Shown one piece after another: positions 46,917 to 56,038 of a stretch of DNA of 64,000 bases. How positions within the stretch are numbered: position 1 is the stretch's first letter; each line of letters begins with the position of its first letter. Source of the stretch: Mesohalobacter halotolerans. GTDB lineage: Bacteria > Bacteroidota > Bacteroidia > Flavobacteriales > Flavobacteriaceae. The position numbers were made by a program, and so were the translations under genes. The notes under the pieces were generated by a model. It searched no databases. It saw only the letters and a program-made list of their open reading frames with translations, and was not told the DNA's origin. Location: contig NZ_SWMU01000003.1 of the NCBI RefSeq assembly GCF_006120725.1, forward strand, positions 124,001 through 188,000, written 5' to 3'.

Positions 46917-48383
46917 ATGGCTGTTTCAATCGATGGTGACCAAGACTTTGACAAAGTTCTCTCTATTAAAAACAAAGCTTTACGCGTAAATTTAAACAAA
47001 AACATTTACGGCACTTTTGCAGAAATTGGCGCCGGACAAGAAACCGTAAGAAATTTTTTTCGAGCCGGTGGTGCCAGTGGAACCATTGCAAAAACCATGA
47101 GTGCTTATGATAAGGACTTTAGTGATGCCATTTATGGGACCGAAGCTGACAGACGATATGTTACAGAAAACCGGTTGCAAAAGATGCTTGATCACGAGAC
47201 GAGACTTATTGAAGAACGTATCATCAGACGTAAGCATCCCGATAAATTATTTTTTACTTATGCCAATACCGTAACAACCATTGATTTTGCTAAAAAGTAC
47301 AAAGGCCACGGCTGGGTAGGTATAAAATACCAAGTCAAGCCTGACGAAGCTTACAATAAAATCGTTTTACACATAAGGTTTAAGGAAAATGATGCCAAGC
47401 ATCAACAAATTACACTTGGTGTCTTAGGTGTAAATTTAATATACGCTGCCTATTATAATCACGATAGCGCGAGAAATATCTTAAGAAACTTGTACAATCA
47501 CTTGGATAAAGATCAGCTGGAGATTGATACCATAAACTTTTCTGGTCCTCGATTTATAAATGTAGACAATCGCTTGATGAGCTTACAATTGGTAAAAAAC
47601 AATATGACAGATGCAGTCATGTTTGCTCCTAGCGGTAACAATGTTTTACCTGCAAGTGTATTGTATAAAAAAAATATCCTAGCTCTTCGCGGTAGTTTTA
47701 GACCTGTGACCAATGTCAATATGGATATTTATAAAAATTCTCTAGAATTATTTCAAAAAGAAAGAAAAGTAGATGACAAGCAAACCCAGGTTGTTTTTGA
47801 AATAACATTATCAAACCTCAGGGCCGAGGGAGAAATTAATGAAGAGGATTTTCTTGATCGCGCCGACTTATTATGTAATCTTGGACATACCGTGATGATT
47901 TCAAATTTCCAAGAATACTATAAGCTCGTCGAGTACTTTTCCAACTATACTAAAGAAAGAATGGGCATTGCCATGGGTGTAAATAATCTCATTGATGTCT
48001 TTGACGAACGCTATTACAGACATCTCAGTGGTGGTATTTTGGAAGCTTTTGGTAAACTTTTCTTTAAAGACCTCAAGGTCTATCTATATCCTTACAAAGA
48101 CCCGGATACCGGTAATATCATTAACAGTGAAAACTTAAAAGTTCACCCGAGAATGAAAGAACTCTACAAGTTCTTTAAAAATAATGGTCGTGTTGTCGAT
48201 ATTGAAGACTACGACGAAGATAACCTCGGAATCTTTTCTAGAGAAGTCTTGCAAATGATTGCTGAAGGCGAAAAAGGCTGGGAAGACAAACTACCAAAAC
48301 AAACTGCAGAAATGATAAAAAGCCAAAATCTGTTTAAACGCGATTACAAAAAAGCCGATAAAGTAGGATATAATATTTCGTAG
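46917..48383 (+). CDS. Conserved protein of unknown function
   Basis: From ATG 46917 (MAVSIDGDQDFDKVL) the protein has 488 residues; an in-frame ATG at 46863 lies inside the promoter. It has no signal peptide or clear membrane segment, so it is cytosolic. Conserved-looking blocks are FAEIGAGQETVRNFFRAGGASGTIAKTMSAYD near the N-terminus, YGTEADRRYVTENRLQKMLDHE, VGIKYQVKPDEAYN, and LCNLGHTVMISNFQEYYKLVEYFSNYT. I have seen such proteins annotated as nicotinate-nucleotide adenylyltransferase, but I see no nucleotidyltransferase HxGH motif and do not endorse that. Lone gene between the metallo-hydrolase and porQ. Function unknown. Confidence 0.8.
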   Translation: MAVSIDGDQDFDKVLSIKNKALRVNLNKNIYGTFAEIGAGQETVRNFFRAGGASGTIAKTMSAYDKDFSDAIYGTEADRRYVTENRLQKMLDHETRLIEERIIRRKHPDKLFFTYANTVTTIDFAKKYKGHGWVGIKYQVKPDEAYNKIVLHIRFKENDAKHQQITLGVLGVNLIYAAYYNHDSARNILRNLYNHLDKDQLEIDTINFSGPRFINVDNRLMSLQLVKNNMTDAVMFAPSGNNVLPASVLYKKNILALRGSFRPVTNVNMDIYKNSLELFQKERKVDDKQTQVVFEITLSNLRAEGEINEEDFLDRADLLCNLGHTVMISNFQEYYKLVEYFSNYTKERMGIAMGVNNLIDVFDERYYRHLSGGILEAFGKLFFKDLKVYLYPYKDPDTGNIINSENLKVHPRMKELYKFFKNNGRVVDIEDYDEDNLGIFSREVLQMIAEGEKGWEDKLPKQTAEMIKSQNLFKRDYKKADKVGYNIS

Positions 48384-48465
48384 TGAATACCTTGTGATTT
48401 AATCCAAACATCTCAGAACACTTTACAAAAATATAATTCCAATTATATCGTTATTATTGCAATTC

Positions 48466-48473
48466 TATTTTTG
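48466..48473 (+). promoter_or_regulatory. -7 promoter element of the porQ-like gene
   Basis: TATTTTTG lies 10 bases before the start codon and matches TAnnTTTG; no well-spaced TTG was found. The leader would be very short. Confidence 0.35.
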
Positions 48474-48482
48474 TCTTATTAA

Positions 48483-49511
48483 ATGCATTTAAAAGCGCGT
48501 TGGTTTTGTAGTTTAATTTTCCTTATCCCGATTTTAGCTTCAGCTCAAATCGGTGGACAAAATACATATCAATTTCTCAATCTGCCCGTTTCACCCAGAC
48601 ATGCAGCGCTGGGTGGTAAAAATGTTACACTCAATAATTACGATCCGTCATCTGCTTTAAACAATCCAGCGCTGATTAACTACAAAATGGACAACCAGCT
48701 GGCAGTCAACTATATGAATTTTGTCGGTGACATCAATTACGGTACCGCTTCGTATGCTTATTTGTTTGATCGTCGCACACGGGTTTTACAAGCTGGCATC
48801 ACATACATCAATTACGGCAGCTTTGATGGGTTTGACGAAAATGCGAATTCTACTGGGACTTTTACCGGTAATGAAGCGGCACTATCAATAGGTTATCAGC
48901 AAAAACTGGGACGCTCAGATTTTCACCTCGGAGCCAATGTCAAATTCATTACTTCAAAACTTGAAAACTTTACTTCATTTGGTATCGCCTCAGACATTGG
49001 CTTATCTTACAAATACGACCGATGGAATTTAATTGTTTCGGGTGTAGTGAGAAATTTAGGCTATCAAATTAAGCCCTTCAACGAAATAAGAGAAGATTTA
49101 CCACTTGAAGTTGTCCTTGGGGTCTCTCAAAAATTTCGCAAGCTCCCTTTTAGGTGGCATATCACCATCGAAAATGTTCAAGAATGGGATATTGCATTTG
49201 GAAACTCTGCCAGAGATGAAGTCGATTTAAATGGCAACGTCACAGAAGATGATCCTGGGTTTTTTGCCAATATTACAAGAAGAACCATATTGGGCATTGA
49301 GTTCTTTCCAGATAGTGGTTTTAATATTCAATTAGGCTATAACCTGAGAAGAGCTGAAGAATTAAGAATTGAAGATCAACGCTCGTTTGCCGGCTTAAGT
49401 GGCGGTTTGAGCATTAAGTTTAATAAAGTCAGAATCAATTATAGTTATACCCGTTTTAACCGCGCTGCCAATACCAGTTTTTTTGGTGTCAGTATAGACC
49501 TTAGTCGCTAA
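48483..49511 (+). CDS. porQ: PorQ-like type IX secretion system protein
   Basis: A 342-residue outer-membrane beta-barrel protein with a signal peptide cleaved near ASAQ (residue 22). QIGGQNTYQFLNLPVSPRHAALGGKNV and the following LNNPALI repeat-like turn are characteristic of the PorQ/PorV (UPF0164) group of type IX secretion factors. The C-terminus RAANTSFFGVSIDLSR reads as a final beta strand. It supports export or attachment of T9SS cargo; at least one cargo-type tail is present in this window, on the amylase at 29.5-32.3 kb. Confidence 0.88.
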   Translation: MHLKARWFCSLIFLIPILASAQIGGQNTYQFLNLPVSPRHAALGGKNVTLNNYDPSSALNNPALINYKMDNQLAVNYMNFVGDINYGTASYAYLFDRRTRVLQAGITYINYGSFDGFDENANSTGTFTGNEAALSIGYQQKLGRSDFHLGANVKFITSKLENFTSFGIASDIGLSYKYDRWNLIVSGVVRNLGYQIKPFNEIREDLPLEVVLGVSQKFRKLPFRWHITIENVQEWDIAFGNSARDEVDLNGNVTEDDPGFFANITRRTILGIEFFPDSGFNIQLGYNLRRAEELRIEDQRSFAGLSGGLSIKFNKVRINYSYTRFNRAANTSFFGVSIDLSR

Positions 49512-49726
49512 CAAGTTACATTTTTTTCAATCGAATAGTTTTATGCATCAACATTTAACCAGGTAGTAATTAAAACAACTAACTTACAAATGTTTGCTTT
49601 ACAAAAAGCTTTTGAAATTTACAATTGGCATCAATGAGTCTTGTAGAATATCTAAAACCTTAGTGTTAATATCTTTCAAACTATTTTAATGTAACAAAAG
49701 TTGCTGCATCACAACCTTTGCTTTTC

Positions 49727-49734
49727 TATTTTTG
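49727..49734 (+). promoter_or_regulatory. -7 promoter element of the tauE/safE gene
   Basis: TATTTTTG, 20 bases before the start codon, matches TAnnTTTG. The nearest TTG (49701-49703) is 23 bases upstream, so the -33 element is doubtful. Confidence 0.4.
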
Positions 49735-49753
49735 TAATCGAATTATGCTGTAA

Positions 49754-50551
49754 ATGGAAATAATTGAAGTTTTAGGTTTTTTTGGAGCTTTTGTAATAGG
49801 TATTGTACTGGGACTTATTGGTGGTGGTGGTTCAATACTTACCGTACCCGTGTTGGTGTATATGCTTTATGAAGATCCAGTAGTAGCAACAGCATATTCA
49901 CTTTTTGTTGTAGGGACTGCAAGTTTAGTTGGTGCTTTTCAAAATATGCAGAAAGGGCTTGTGGGTATCAAAACCGCTGTTGTTTTTTCTATTCCAGCGT
50001 TTATTGCTGTTTATGCCACTAGAAAATATGTGGTCCCTGCACTTCCTGAATCACTATTTAGCATCTCAGGGGTTGAAATCACAAAGGACATGGGAATCAT
50101 GTTATTTTTTGCGCTCATTATGCTTTTGGCTTCTTATTCTATGATTAAGGAGAGGAAAATAAAGACTACTAATGAAAAAGTGAGTTATAATTTCCCACTT
50201 ATCATTGCAGAAGGAATCGTTGTTGGCATACTAACAGGAATTGTTGGAGCAGGTGGTGGATTTCTTATAATCCCAGCTTTAGTTTTACTGGCCAAACTAC
50301 CTATGAAGAAAGCTGTAGCTACTTCTCTGTTGATTATAGCTGTGAAATCTCTAATTGGTTTTTTGGGTGATGTACAAAATCTTGATATTGATTGGACATT
50401 TTTAAGCCTTTTTACTGGATTATCTGTTATAGGCATTTTTGTTGGTGTCTGGCTCAATAAATTTATAGATGGTAAAAAATTGAAGAAAGGCTTTGGCTGG
50501 TTTGTCCTTGTGATGGGGCTTTATATTGTGTTTAAGGAATTTACACATTAA
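49754..50551 (+). CDS. TauE/SafE-family sulfite/anion exporter
   Basis: A 265-residue membrane protein with seven or eight hydrophobic segments. The duplicated family motif is seen twice: IVLGLIGGGGSILTVPVLVY near residue 20 and GILTGIVGAGGGFLIIPALVLLAKLPMKKAVATSLL near residue 155. Members export sulfite, sulfoacetate or related organosulfur anions. A persulfide dioxygenase-rhodanese fusion lies two genes downstream, and that enzyme class makes sulfite, so sulfite export is a reasonable reading. Confidence 0.9.
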   Translation: MEIIEVLGFFGAFVIGIVLGLIGGGGSILTVPVLVYMLYEDPVVATAYSLFVVGTASLVGAFQNMQKGLVGIKTAVVFSIPAFIAVYATRKYVVPALPESLFSISGVEITKDMGIMLFFALIMLLASYSMIKERKIKTTNEKVSYNFPLIIAEGIVVGILTGIVGAGGGFLIIPALVLLAKLPMKKAVATSLLIIAVKSLIGFLGDVQNLDIDWTFLSLFTGLSVIGIFVGVWLNKFIDGKKLKKGFGWFVLVMGLYIVFKEFTH

Positions 50552-50677
50552 GTAAAAGTTAAATAAACAAAAGGGTTGAAACTATTTGATTGAAAAATTA
50601 ACACTCAATTTACTGATTTAAGGAAAGCTTAACTATCAATTGTAACTATTGTTACTAAATATTCAATAGTTATTTCT

Positions 50678-50685
50678 TATATTTG
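50678..50685 (+). promoter_or_regulatory. -7 promoter element of the peroxiredoxin gene
   Basis: TATATTTG, 24 bases before the start codon, matches TAnnTTTG. No TTG lies at the 19-base distance. Confidence 0.45.
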
Positions 50686-50709
50686 TGTATAAATTAAAAA
50701 TTACTAGTT

Positions 50710-51381
50710 ATGGAAGAATTAAAACAAGTAAACAACTTAGATCAAGGCATTCACATGCCAAGAATAGGTGATCAAGCTCCAGATTTTGAAGCTGTGACAA
50801 CAACTGGAAACATTAAAATGTCAGAATTTGCTAAGGATAAATGGACGGTTATGTTTTCACATCCTGCAGACTTTACACCTGTATGTACAACTGAAATGAG
50901 TGGTTTTGCTGTTCGTAAAAAAGAATTTGAAGCTTTAAATACAGAACTTTTGGGTTTAAGTATTGATTCGATTCACTCGCATATTGGTTGGGTAGACAGT
51001 GTAAAAGAAAATACTGGTGTGTACATGGATTTTCCAATTATAGCAGATATTGATATGAAAGTATCAAAGCTTTATGGAATGCTTCAGCCAAATGAAAGTG
51101 AAACTTCAGCAGTAAGAGCAGTTTTCTTTATTGACCCAACAAAGAAAATAAGGTTGATCATGTATTATCCACTAAACGTAGGTAGAAATATGGATGAAAT
51201 CTTAAGAGCACTTGAGGCCCTTCAATTTTCAGATGAAAATGGTGCAGCATGCCCATTGGACTGGAAGAAAGGCGAAAAGGCCATTGTTCCACCACCAAAA
51301 AACCTAAAAGCTTACGAAGACAGAATAGCAGATGAATCTCTTGAAAAAACAACTTGGTATTTAGCCAAAAAACAATTTTAG
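50710..51381 (+). CDS. Peroxiredoxin, Prx6/1-Cys type
   Basis: A 223-residue peroxiredoxin. The peroxidatic Cys59 is in HPADFTPVCTTEMSGF, the pattern of the Prx6 class, with LGLSIDSIHSHIGW and the long C-terminal dimerisation arm (ACPLDWKKGEKAIVPPP) typical of that class. It reduces peroxides in the cytosol. It has its own -7 element and a hairpin behind it, and lies between tauE/safE and the MBL-rhodanese gene, which gives a thiol and sulfur-stress context. Confidence 0.93.
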   Translation: MEELKQVNNLDQGIHMPRIGDQAPDFEAVTTTGNIKMSEFAKDKWTVMFSHPADFTPVCTTEMSGFAVRKKEFEALNTELLGLSIDSIHSHIGWVDSVKENTGVYMDFPIIADIDMKVSKLYGMLQPNESETSAVRAVFFIDPTKKIRLIMYYPLNVGRNMDEILRALEALQFSDENGAACPLDWKKGEKAIVPPPKNLKAYEDRIADESLEKTTWYLAKKQF

Positions 51382-51397
51382 AGAGACCATATTTATA

Positions 51398-51437
51398 ATA
51401 AAGAAAGTGAAGGCTTGTCCTTCACCTTCTTTATTTT
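51398..51437 (+). terminator. Intrinsic terminator after the peroxiredoxin gene
   Basis: A stem of about 14 bp with one mismatch (AAAGAAAGTGAAGG and CCTTCACCTTCTTT, loop CTTGT) is followed by ATTTTTAT. Confidence 0.75.
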
Positions 51438-51472
51438 TATGAAAAAGAATTACCAATAAAATAAATAACCGT

Positions 51473-52816
51473 ATGCAAATCAAACAATTTACAGACAAAG
51501 CTTTAGCCCATTATTCATATGCAATACTGAGTGGTGAAAAAATAGCATTAATTGACCCTGCAAGAAACCCGCAACCCTATTATGAATTCGCTGAGAAACA
51601 TAATGCTAAAATTGTTGCTGTTTTTGAAACACACCCTCATGCAGATTTTATAAGCAGCCACTACCAAATTCACAAAGAAACTGATGCTAAAATATACGTA
51701 AGTAAAGACCTTGGTGCAGAATATCCTCACGAAACTTTTGATGAAGGCGATAAATTGACATTAAATGATGTTCAATTCTCTGCCATCAATACACCTGGGC
51801 ATTCACCTGATAGTATTTGCATATTAGCCGATCATAAAGAAACCTCTAAAAAAGCTTTATTTACTGGTGATACACTTTTTATAGGTGATGTAGGTCGACC
51901 TGACCTTCGTGAGGACGCTGGAAACATGAAAGCTACAAGAGAGTCATTGGCAAAAGCTATGTACCACACCGTGCAAAACAAATTTTCTGATTTACCCGAT
52001 GAAACCTTAATTTATCCCGCTCACGGAGCAGGAAGTTTATGCGGTAAGAACATGAGCGATGCTTCGTCAAGTACACTTGGAAATGAGCGAGTTGGTAATT
52101 GGGCATTCAAAATCCAAACTGAAGTAGAATTTGTCAATGAACTATTAAACGATCAACCTTTTATTCCATCATATTTTGGTTTTAACGTTGACACCAATAA
52201 AGGTGGACCTGAAAACTTCATGTCCAGTATATGGTCTGTACCTTTAAAACTGAGTGTTTCAAACATTAATAAAGATCATCTTATCATTGATACACGTGAT
52301 TTTGATAACGAATCAAGTCATTTACCTAACAGCATAAATATAATGGCACGTGACGAAAATGACACTTTCGAAACATGGCTCGGTGCAATTGTAAAACCAA
52401 ATGAAAAATTTTACTTAGTCATAAATAGTGTTCAAGATTACCAATACATATTGGATAGAGTCGCAAGAATAGGCTATGAAAACCAGATTGTATCGGTGAT
52501 AACTTTAGCAAAAAATTTTAAAGAACATACTAAAACTCTAGATTTAAAAAAATTTAAATCAAATCCTGATGATTATACAATTATCGACATACGTAACCAC
52601 AGTGAAGTGAGTGATGGCAAATATTTTGAAAATGCATTGCATTATCCCTTAAACAATTTAAGAGAGAATGCGAAAGATATTTCTGTAGATAAACCTATAG
52701 TTGTTCATTGTGCCGGAGGCTACAGAAGCAGAGCAGGTTTTGGTATTATCAAAAACATGAAGCCAGATGCTGAAGTTTATGATTTAAGCTTTGCAGTGTC
52801 AGATTTTAGTTCTTAA
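51473..52816 (+). CDS. MBL-fold persulfide dioxygenase-rhodanese fusion (CstB-like)
   Basis: A 447-residue cytosolic fusion. The N-terminal ETHE1-like metallo-beta-lactamase domain (about 1-230) has FETHPHADFISSH, NTPGHSPDSICI and TGDTLFIGDVGRPDL. A first rhodanese-like domain (about 260-345) lacks a catalytic cysteine. A second (about 360-447) carries Cys413 in VHCAGGYRSRAG. The layout matches CstB-type enzymes, which oxidise low-molecular-weight persulfides and transfer sulfur, yielding sulfite or thiosulfate. The TauE/SafE exporter two genes upstream fits with removal of the product. Substrate specificity is inferred. Confidence 0.9.
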   Translation: MQIKQFTDKALAHYSYAILSGEKIALIDPARNPQPYYEFAEKHNAKIVAVFETHPHADFISSHYQIHKETDAKIYVSKDLGAEYPHETFDEGDKLTLNDVQFSAINTPGHSPDSICILADHKETSKKALFTGDTLFIGDVGRPDLREDAGNMKATRESLAKAMYHTVQNKFSDLPDETLIYPAHGAGSLCGKNMSDASSSTLGNERVGNWAFKIQTEVEFVNELLNDQPFIPSYFGFNVDTNKGGPENFMSSIWSVPLKLSVSNINKDHLIIDTRDFDNESSHLPNSINIMARDENDTFETWLGAIVKPNEKFYLVINSVQDYQYILDRVARIGYENQIVSVITLAKNFKEHTKTLDLKKFKSNPDDYTIIDIRNHSEVSDGKYFENALHYPLNNLRENAKDISVDKPIVVHCAGGYRSRAGFGIIKNMKPDAEVYDLSFAVSDFSS

Positions 52817-52930
52817 ATCTTTATGTGTCAATGAGGTGATTTATCTCAATTAACAAATTCCAAAATAAAGATTATAGTTATAAGATAAATTGTAATTTTA
52901 TAATCAATAAAAAAAAATTAAATACTAGCT

Positions 52931-54337
52931 ATGGATAAGTTTGATGTTTTGATTATAGGTTCAGGACCAGGAGGTTATGTAGCGGCTATTCGTTGTGCTC
53001 AACTTGGACTAAAGACTGCAATCATAGAAAAATATGCTACTAAAGGTGGTACTTGCCTAAATGTAGGTTGTATTCCTTCAAAAACACTACTCGACTCGTC
53101 TCACCATTATGAAGATGCTCTTAAGCATTTTGAAGATCACGGTATTGAAATTAATGGAGATGTGAAGCTCAATTTTAAAAAAATGATGGAACGAAAAAGT
53201 AGCGTCGTTGAGCAAACCACAAAAGGTATTGATTTTTTAATGGATAAAAACGAAGTCACTTCTTTTGAAGGTGTTGGATCTTTCAAAGATAAAACCCACA
53301 TTATCATCACGCATAATGATAAAGAAACTACCGAAATAGAAGCTAAAAACACCATTATTGCTACAGGAAGTAAACCTAATTCATTACCATTTATCGATAT
53401 TGATAAAGAGCGCATCATCACCTCTACCGAAGCCTTATCGCTTAAAGAAGTTCCTAAACACATGGTTATGATCGGAGGTGGTGTCATCGGTTTAGAGTTG
53501 GGTCAAGTTTATAAAAGACTTGGCTCGGAAGTGACTGTAATAGAATACATGGACAGAATCGCACCTGTCATGGACAAAGCCATGAGCAAGGAATTAATGA
53601 AAGTGATGAAAAAGCAAAAAGTAAAATTTGCACTTTCTCACCAAGTAAAAGCTGTAGATAGAGATGGTGATAAAGTCATTATTAAAGCGGATAATAAAAA
53701 AGGTGAAGAGGTGACTTTTGAGGGCGATTACTGTTTAGTGTCTGTTGGCAGAAAACCATTCACAAAAGGATTGAACGCAGATAAAGCCGGTGTAAAAATT
53801 AATGATAAAGGTCAAGTAGAAGTCAATGAGAAATTACAAACCAATGTGGAAAACATTTATGCTATAGGTGATGTGGTTAAAGGCGCCATGTTGGCACACA
53901 AAGCTGAGGAAGAAGGGAGTTTTGTCGCAGAAGTCATCGCCGGACAAAAGCCACATATAGACTACAATTTAATTCCAAATGTGATATACACTTGGCCTGA
54001 GGTTGCATCTGTCGGCAAAACAGAAGAACAACTTAAGGATGAAAGTATCGATTATAAATCAGGACAATTCCCTATGCGGGCTTTAGGGCGAAGTCGAGCA
54101 AGTGGCGATGTTGATGGATTAGTCAAAATTCTTTCAGATAAAGAAACAGACGAAGTTCTCGGTGTTCATATGATTGGAGCCAGAGCCGCTGACTTGATTG
54201 CTGAAGCCGTTACAGCAATGGAATTTAGAGCCAGTGCTGAAGATATGGCTAGAATGAGTCATGCGCATCCGACCTATGCTGAGGCTGTAAAAGAAGCAGC
54301 ACTTGCAGCTACTGAAGACAGAGCAATTCATATATAA
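52931..54337 (+). CDS. lpdA: Dihydrolipoyl dehydrogenase
   Basis: A 468-residue flavoprotein disulfide reductase. The FAD motif is IIGSGPGGYVAAIRCAQLG, the redox cysteines are in GGTCLNVGCIPSKTLL (residues about 41-56), the NAD motif is GGGVIGLELGQVYKRLG, and the C-terminal catalytic His-Glu is in MSHAHPTYAEAVKEA. The motifs match E3 of 2-oxoacid dehydrogenases and glycine cleavage. No E1 or E2 gene is nearby; the neighbours concern sulfur and thiols, and a thioredoxin-like gene follows 20 bases later. Confidence 0.95.
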   Translation: MDKFDVLIIGSGPGGYVAAIRCAQLGLKTAIIEKYATKGGTCLNVGCIPSKTLLDSSHHYEDALKHFEDHGIEINGDVKLNFKKMMERKSSVVEQTTKGIDFLMDKNEVTSFEGVGSFKDKTHIIITHNDKETTEIEAKNTIIATGSKPNSLPFIDIDKERIITSTEALSLKEVPKHMVMIGGGVIGLELGQVYKRLGSEVTVIEYMDRIAPVMDKAMSKELMKVMKKQKVKFALSHQVKAVDRDGDKVIIKADNKKGEEVTFEGDYCLVSVGRKPFTKGLNADKAGVKINDKGQVEVNEKLQTNVENIYAIGDVVKGAMLAHKAEEEGSFVAEVIAGQKPHIDYNLIPNVIYTWPEVASVGKTEEQLKDESIDYKSGQFPMRALGRSRASGDVDGLVKILSDKETDEVLGVHMIGARAADLIAEAVTAMEFRASAEDMARMSHAHPTYAEAVKEAALAATEDRAIHI

Positions 54338-54357
54338 ATTATCAAACAATAATTAAA

Positions 54358-54837
54358 ATGAAGAACCTAATTTTATTCATCGCTTTAATTTCAACATCTG
54401 CAATTATAGCTCAAGATTATCCAAAATCTTTACCGGAGTTTGAAATTTGGAATCAGAATAATGAAAAATTTAGTCAAGATGATGTCTCAACTGAGTCGTA
54501 TTCCTATTTTGTCTATTTTAACCCAACTTGTAGACATTGTCAAACAGCCTTTAAAACTTTAAATCTACACGTAGATAAGCTTAAAAACGCCAGAGTAAAA
54601 TTATATCCTGTTTCTACTAAAGGCCAAAAGGAAACCCTTGAATTTTTTAAAGGATTTGCTCCAAAATTATTGGACTTAAGCAACATTCAAATACTACTTG
54701 AAGATGATTACAAATTTGCAGATGTGTTTTTTGTTGGCTCCTATCCTACTGCATATTTATACGATAAACAACACAAATTAATTAAAGTCTATAAAGGTGA
54801 AGGAGAAATCATGGGGTTTTTAGATGAAATTAAGTAA
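54358..54837 (+). CDS. Secreted thioredoxin-like protein
   Basis: A 159-residue protein with a signal peptide cleaved near IIAQ (residue 19), so periplasmic. A thioredoxin fold carries the redox pair in NPTCRHCQTAF (CxxC, Cys-Arg-His-Cys) near residue 59 and the cis-proline loop SYPTAYLYD near 129. It resembles TlpA/ResA-type or redoxin-family oxidoreductases. It is likely co-transcribed with lpdA (20-base gap); a strong hairpin follows. The partner is unknown. Confidence 0.85.
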   Translation: MKNLILFIALISTSAIIAQDYPKSLPEFEIWNQNNEKFSQDDVSTESYSYFVYFNPTCRHCQTAFKTLNLHVDKLKNARVKLYPVSTKGQKETLEFFKGFAPKLLDLSNIQILLEDDYKFADVFFVGSYPTAYLYDKQHKLIKVYKGEGEIMGFLDEIK

Positions 54838-54860
54838 ATATATAAAGTAAGATTTTTTAT

Positions 54861-54898
54861 TAAGCCTTCAAATTATAAAAAAATTTGAAGGCTTTTTT
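54861..54898 (+). terminator. Intrinsic terminator after the thioredoxin-like gene
   Basis: A 13-bp stem AAGCCTTCAAATT/AATTTGAAGGCTT with a 7-base A-rich loop is followed by T5. Confidence 0.92.
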
Positions 54899-54983
54899 AT
54901 GCAACTCATCTTGGTATATTTACAGCTCAGTAAATTATACTTTTACAACCTTAACTTTCCTATGATATTTGAATAAAAAAATT

Positions 54984-56036
54984 ATGAAAGCCAGAGACAT
55001 TTTTCAAGCCATTGTTAGATATGCTATTTTATCAATTATCACATCTGCTTTTATTCGCGTAATCAACTTTATTTCTTCAGGGTATGAAATTGAGGTATTG
55101 CTCAATTTTAAGTACTTTGTTGTAAGCTTTATGTATGCCTTCATTATCACTATTGTCAATGTGTTGGGGTTTAAGTTTTTATATTCTAAATATTCCTGAG
55201 AAGCGCATGCAAAAAAATTAGTCATTATTGGTATTGTAGGTTCTGTTTTATGGTCTACACTTGCTTTTTTTATCGCTCGTTTCTCTCATTTAGTCTTTAT
55301 AGAAGGACTAAGTGTTGAGCAATTCCTGGAGAATGAGTATTTTTTGAATTATGTATTTTCAATGCTTATTGCTTTTGTGGTCACGCTAGCGTTTCACGCC
55401 TTTTATTTTTATAAAGCCTTACAAGACGCTAAACTCAAAGAAAAAACCTTCGAATCTGAATCTAACTCCGCTAAATTTGACGCCTTAAGAAATCAACTCG
55501 ATCCACATTTTTTATTCAATAGTTTAAATGTATTGAGCGCATTAATTGACGAAGATCCTGACAAAGCACAGGATTTTACTATTGGTTTATCTCAAGTTTA
55601 CCGTTATGTCCTCGATCAAAAAAACAAAGATTTGGTCAACCTCATTGATGAAATAAAATTCGCTCGAACTTATCTTAATTTATTGATGATGCGGTTTGAA
55701 GATAGTATCAATGTTAATATTGATGAGAAGGCAACAAAAATAGAAGCTAAAGTTGTACCGCTTTCTTTACAACTTTTGCTGGAAAACACTATTAAGCACA
55801 ATCAAATCTCAGAAAAAAAACCACTTGACATAAATATCTTTATTGAAGATGACATGCTGGTGATTGAAAACAATTATCAACCAAAACTAGCATCAACCCG
55901 TCAAAAACGAAACGGTATTGGGCTGGATAATATCCGGTCAAGGTACAAACTCTTTACTGATAAAAAATGTGTGGTAACGCAAACCGAAGATATATTTTCT
56001 GTAAAATTACCTTTAGTTCAACTTGAAATCGATTAA
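54984..56036 (+). pseudogene. LytS-type sensor histidine kinase interrupted by an in-frame TGA
   Basis: One reading frame runs from ATG 54984 (MKARDIFQAIVRYA) to 56036, about 350 codons, broken only by TGA at 55197-55199 (codon 72). Sequence on both sides is in the same frame and coding in character, so a TGG-to-TGA change is the simple reading. The N-terminal part has two membrane segments and the next part two more. The C-terminal half is a complete His_kinase domain (FDALRNQLDPHFLFNSLNVLSALI) plus ATPase (LLENTIKHNQ, NGIGLDNIRSRY). A truncated soluble kinase could start at an internal ATG (55356, MLIAF...). Its partner regulator is also broken. Confidence 0.85.
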
Positions 56037-56038
56037 TC

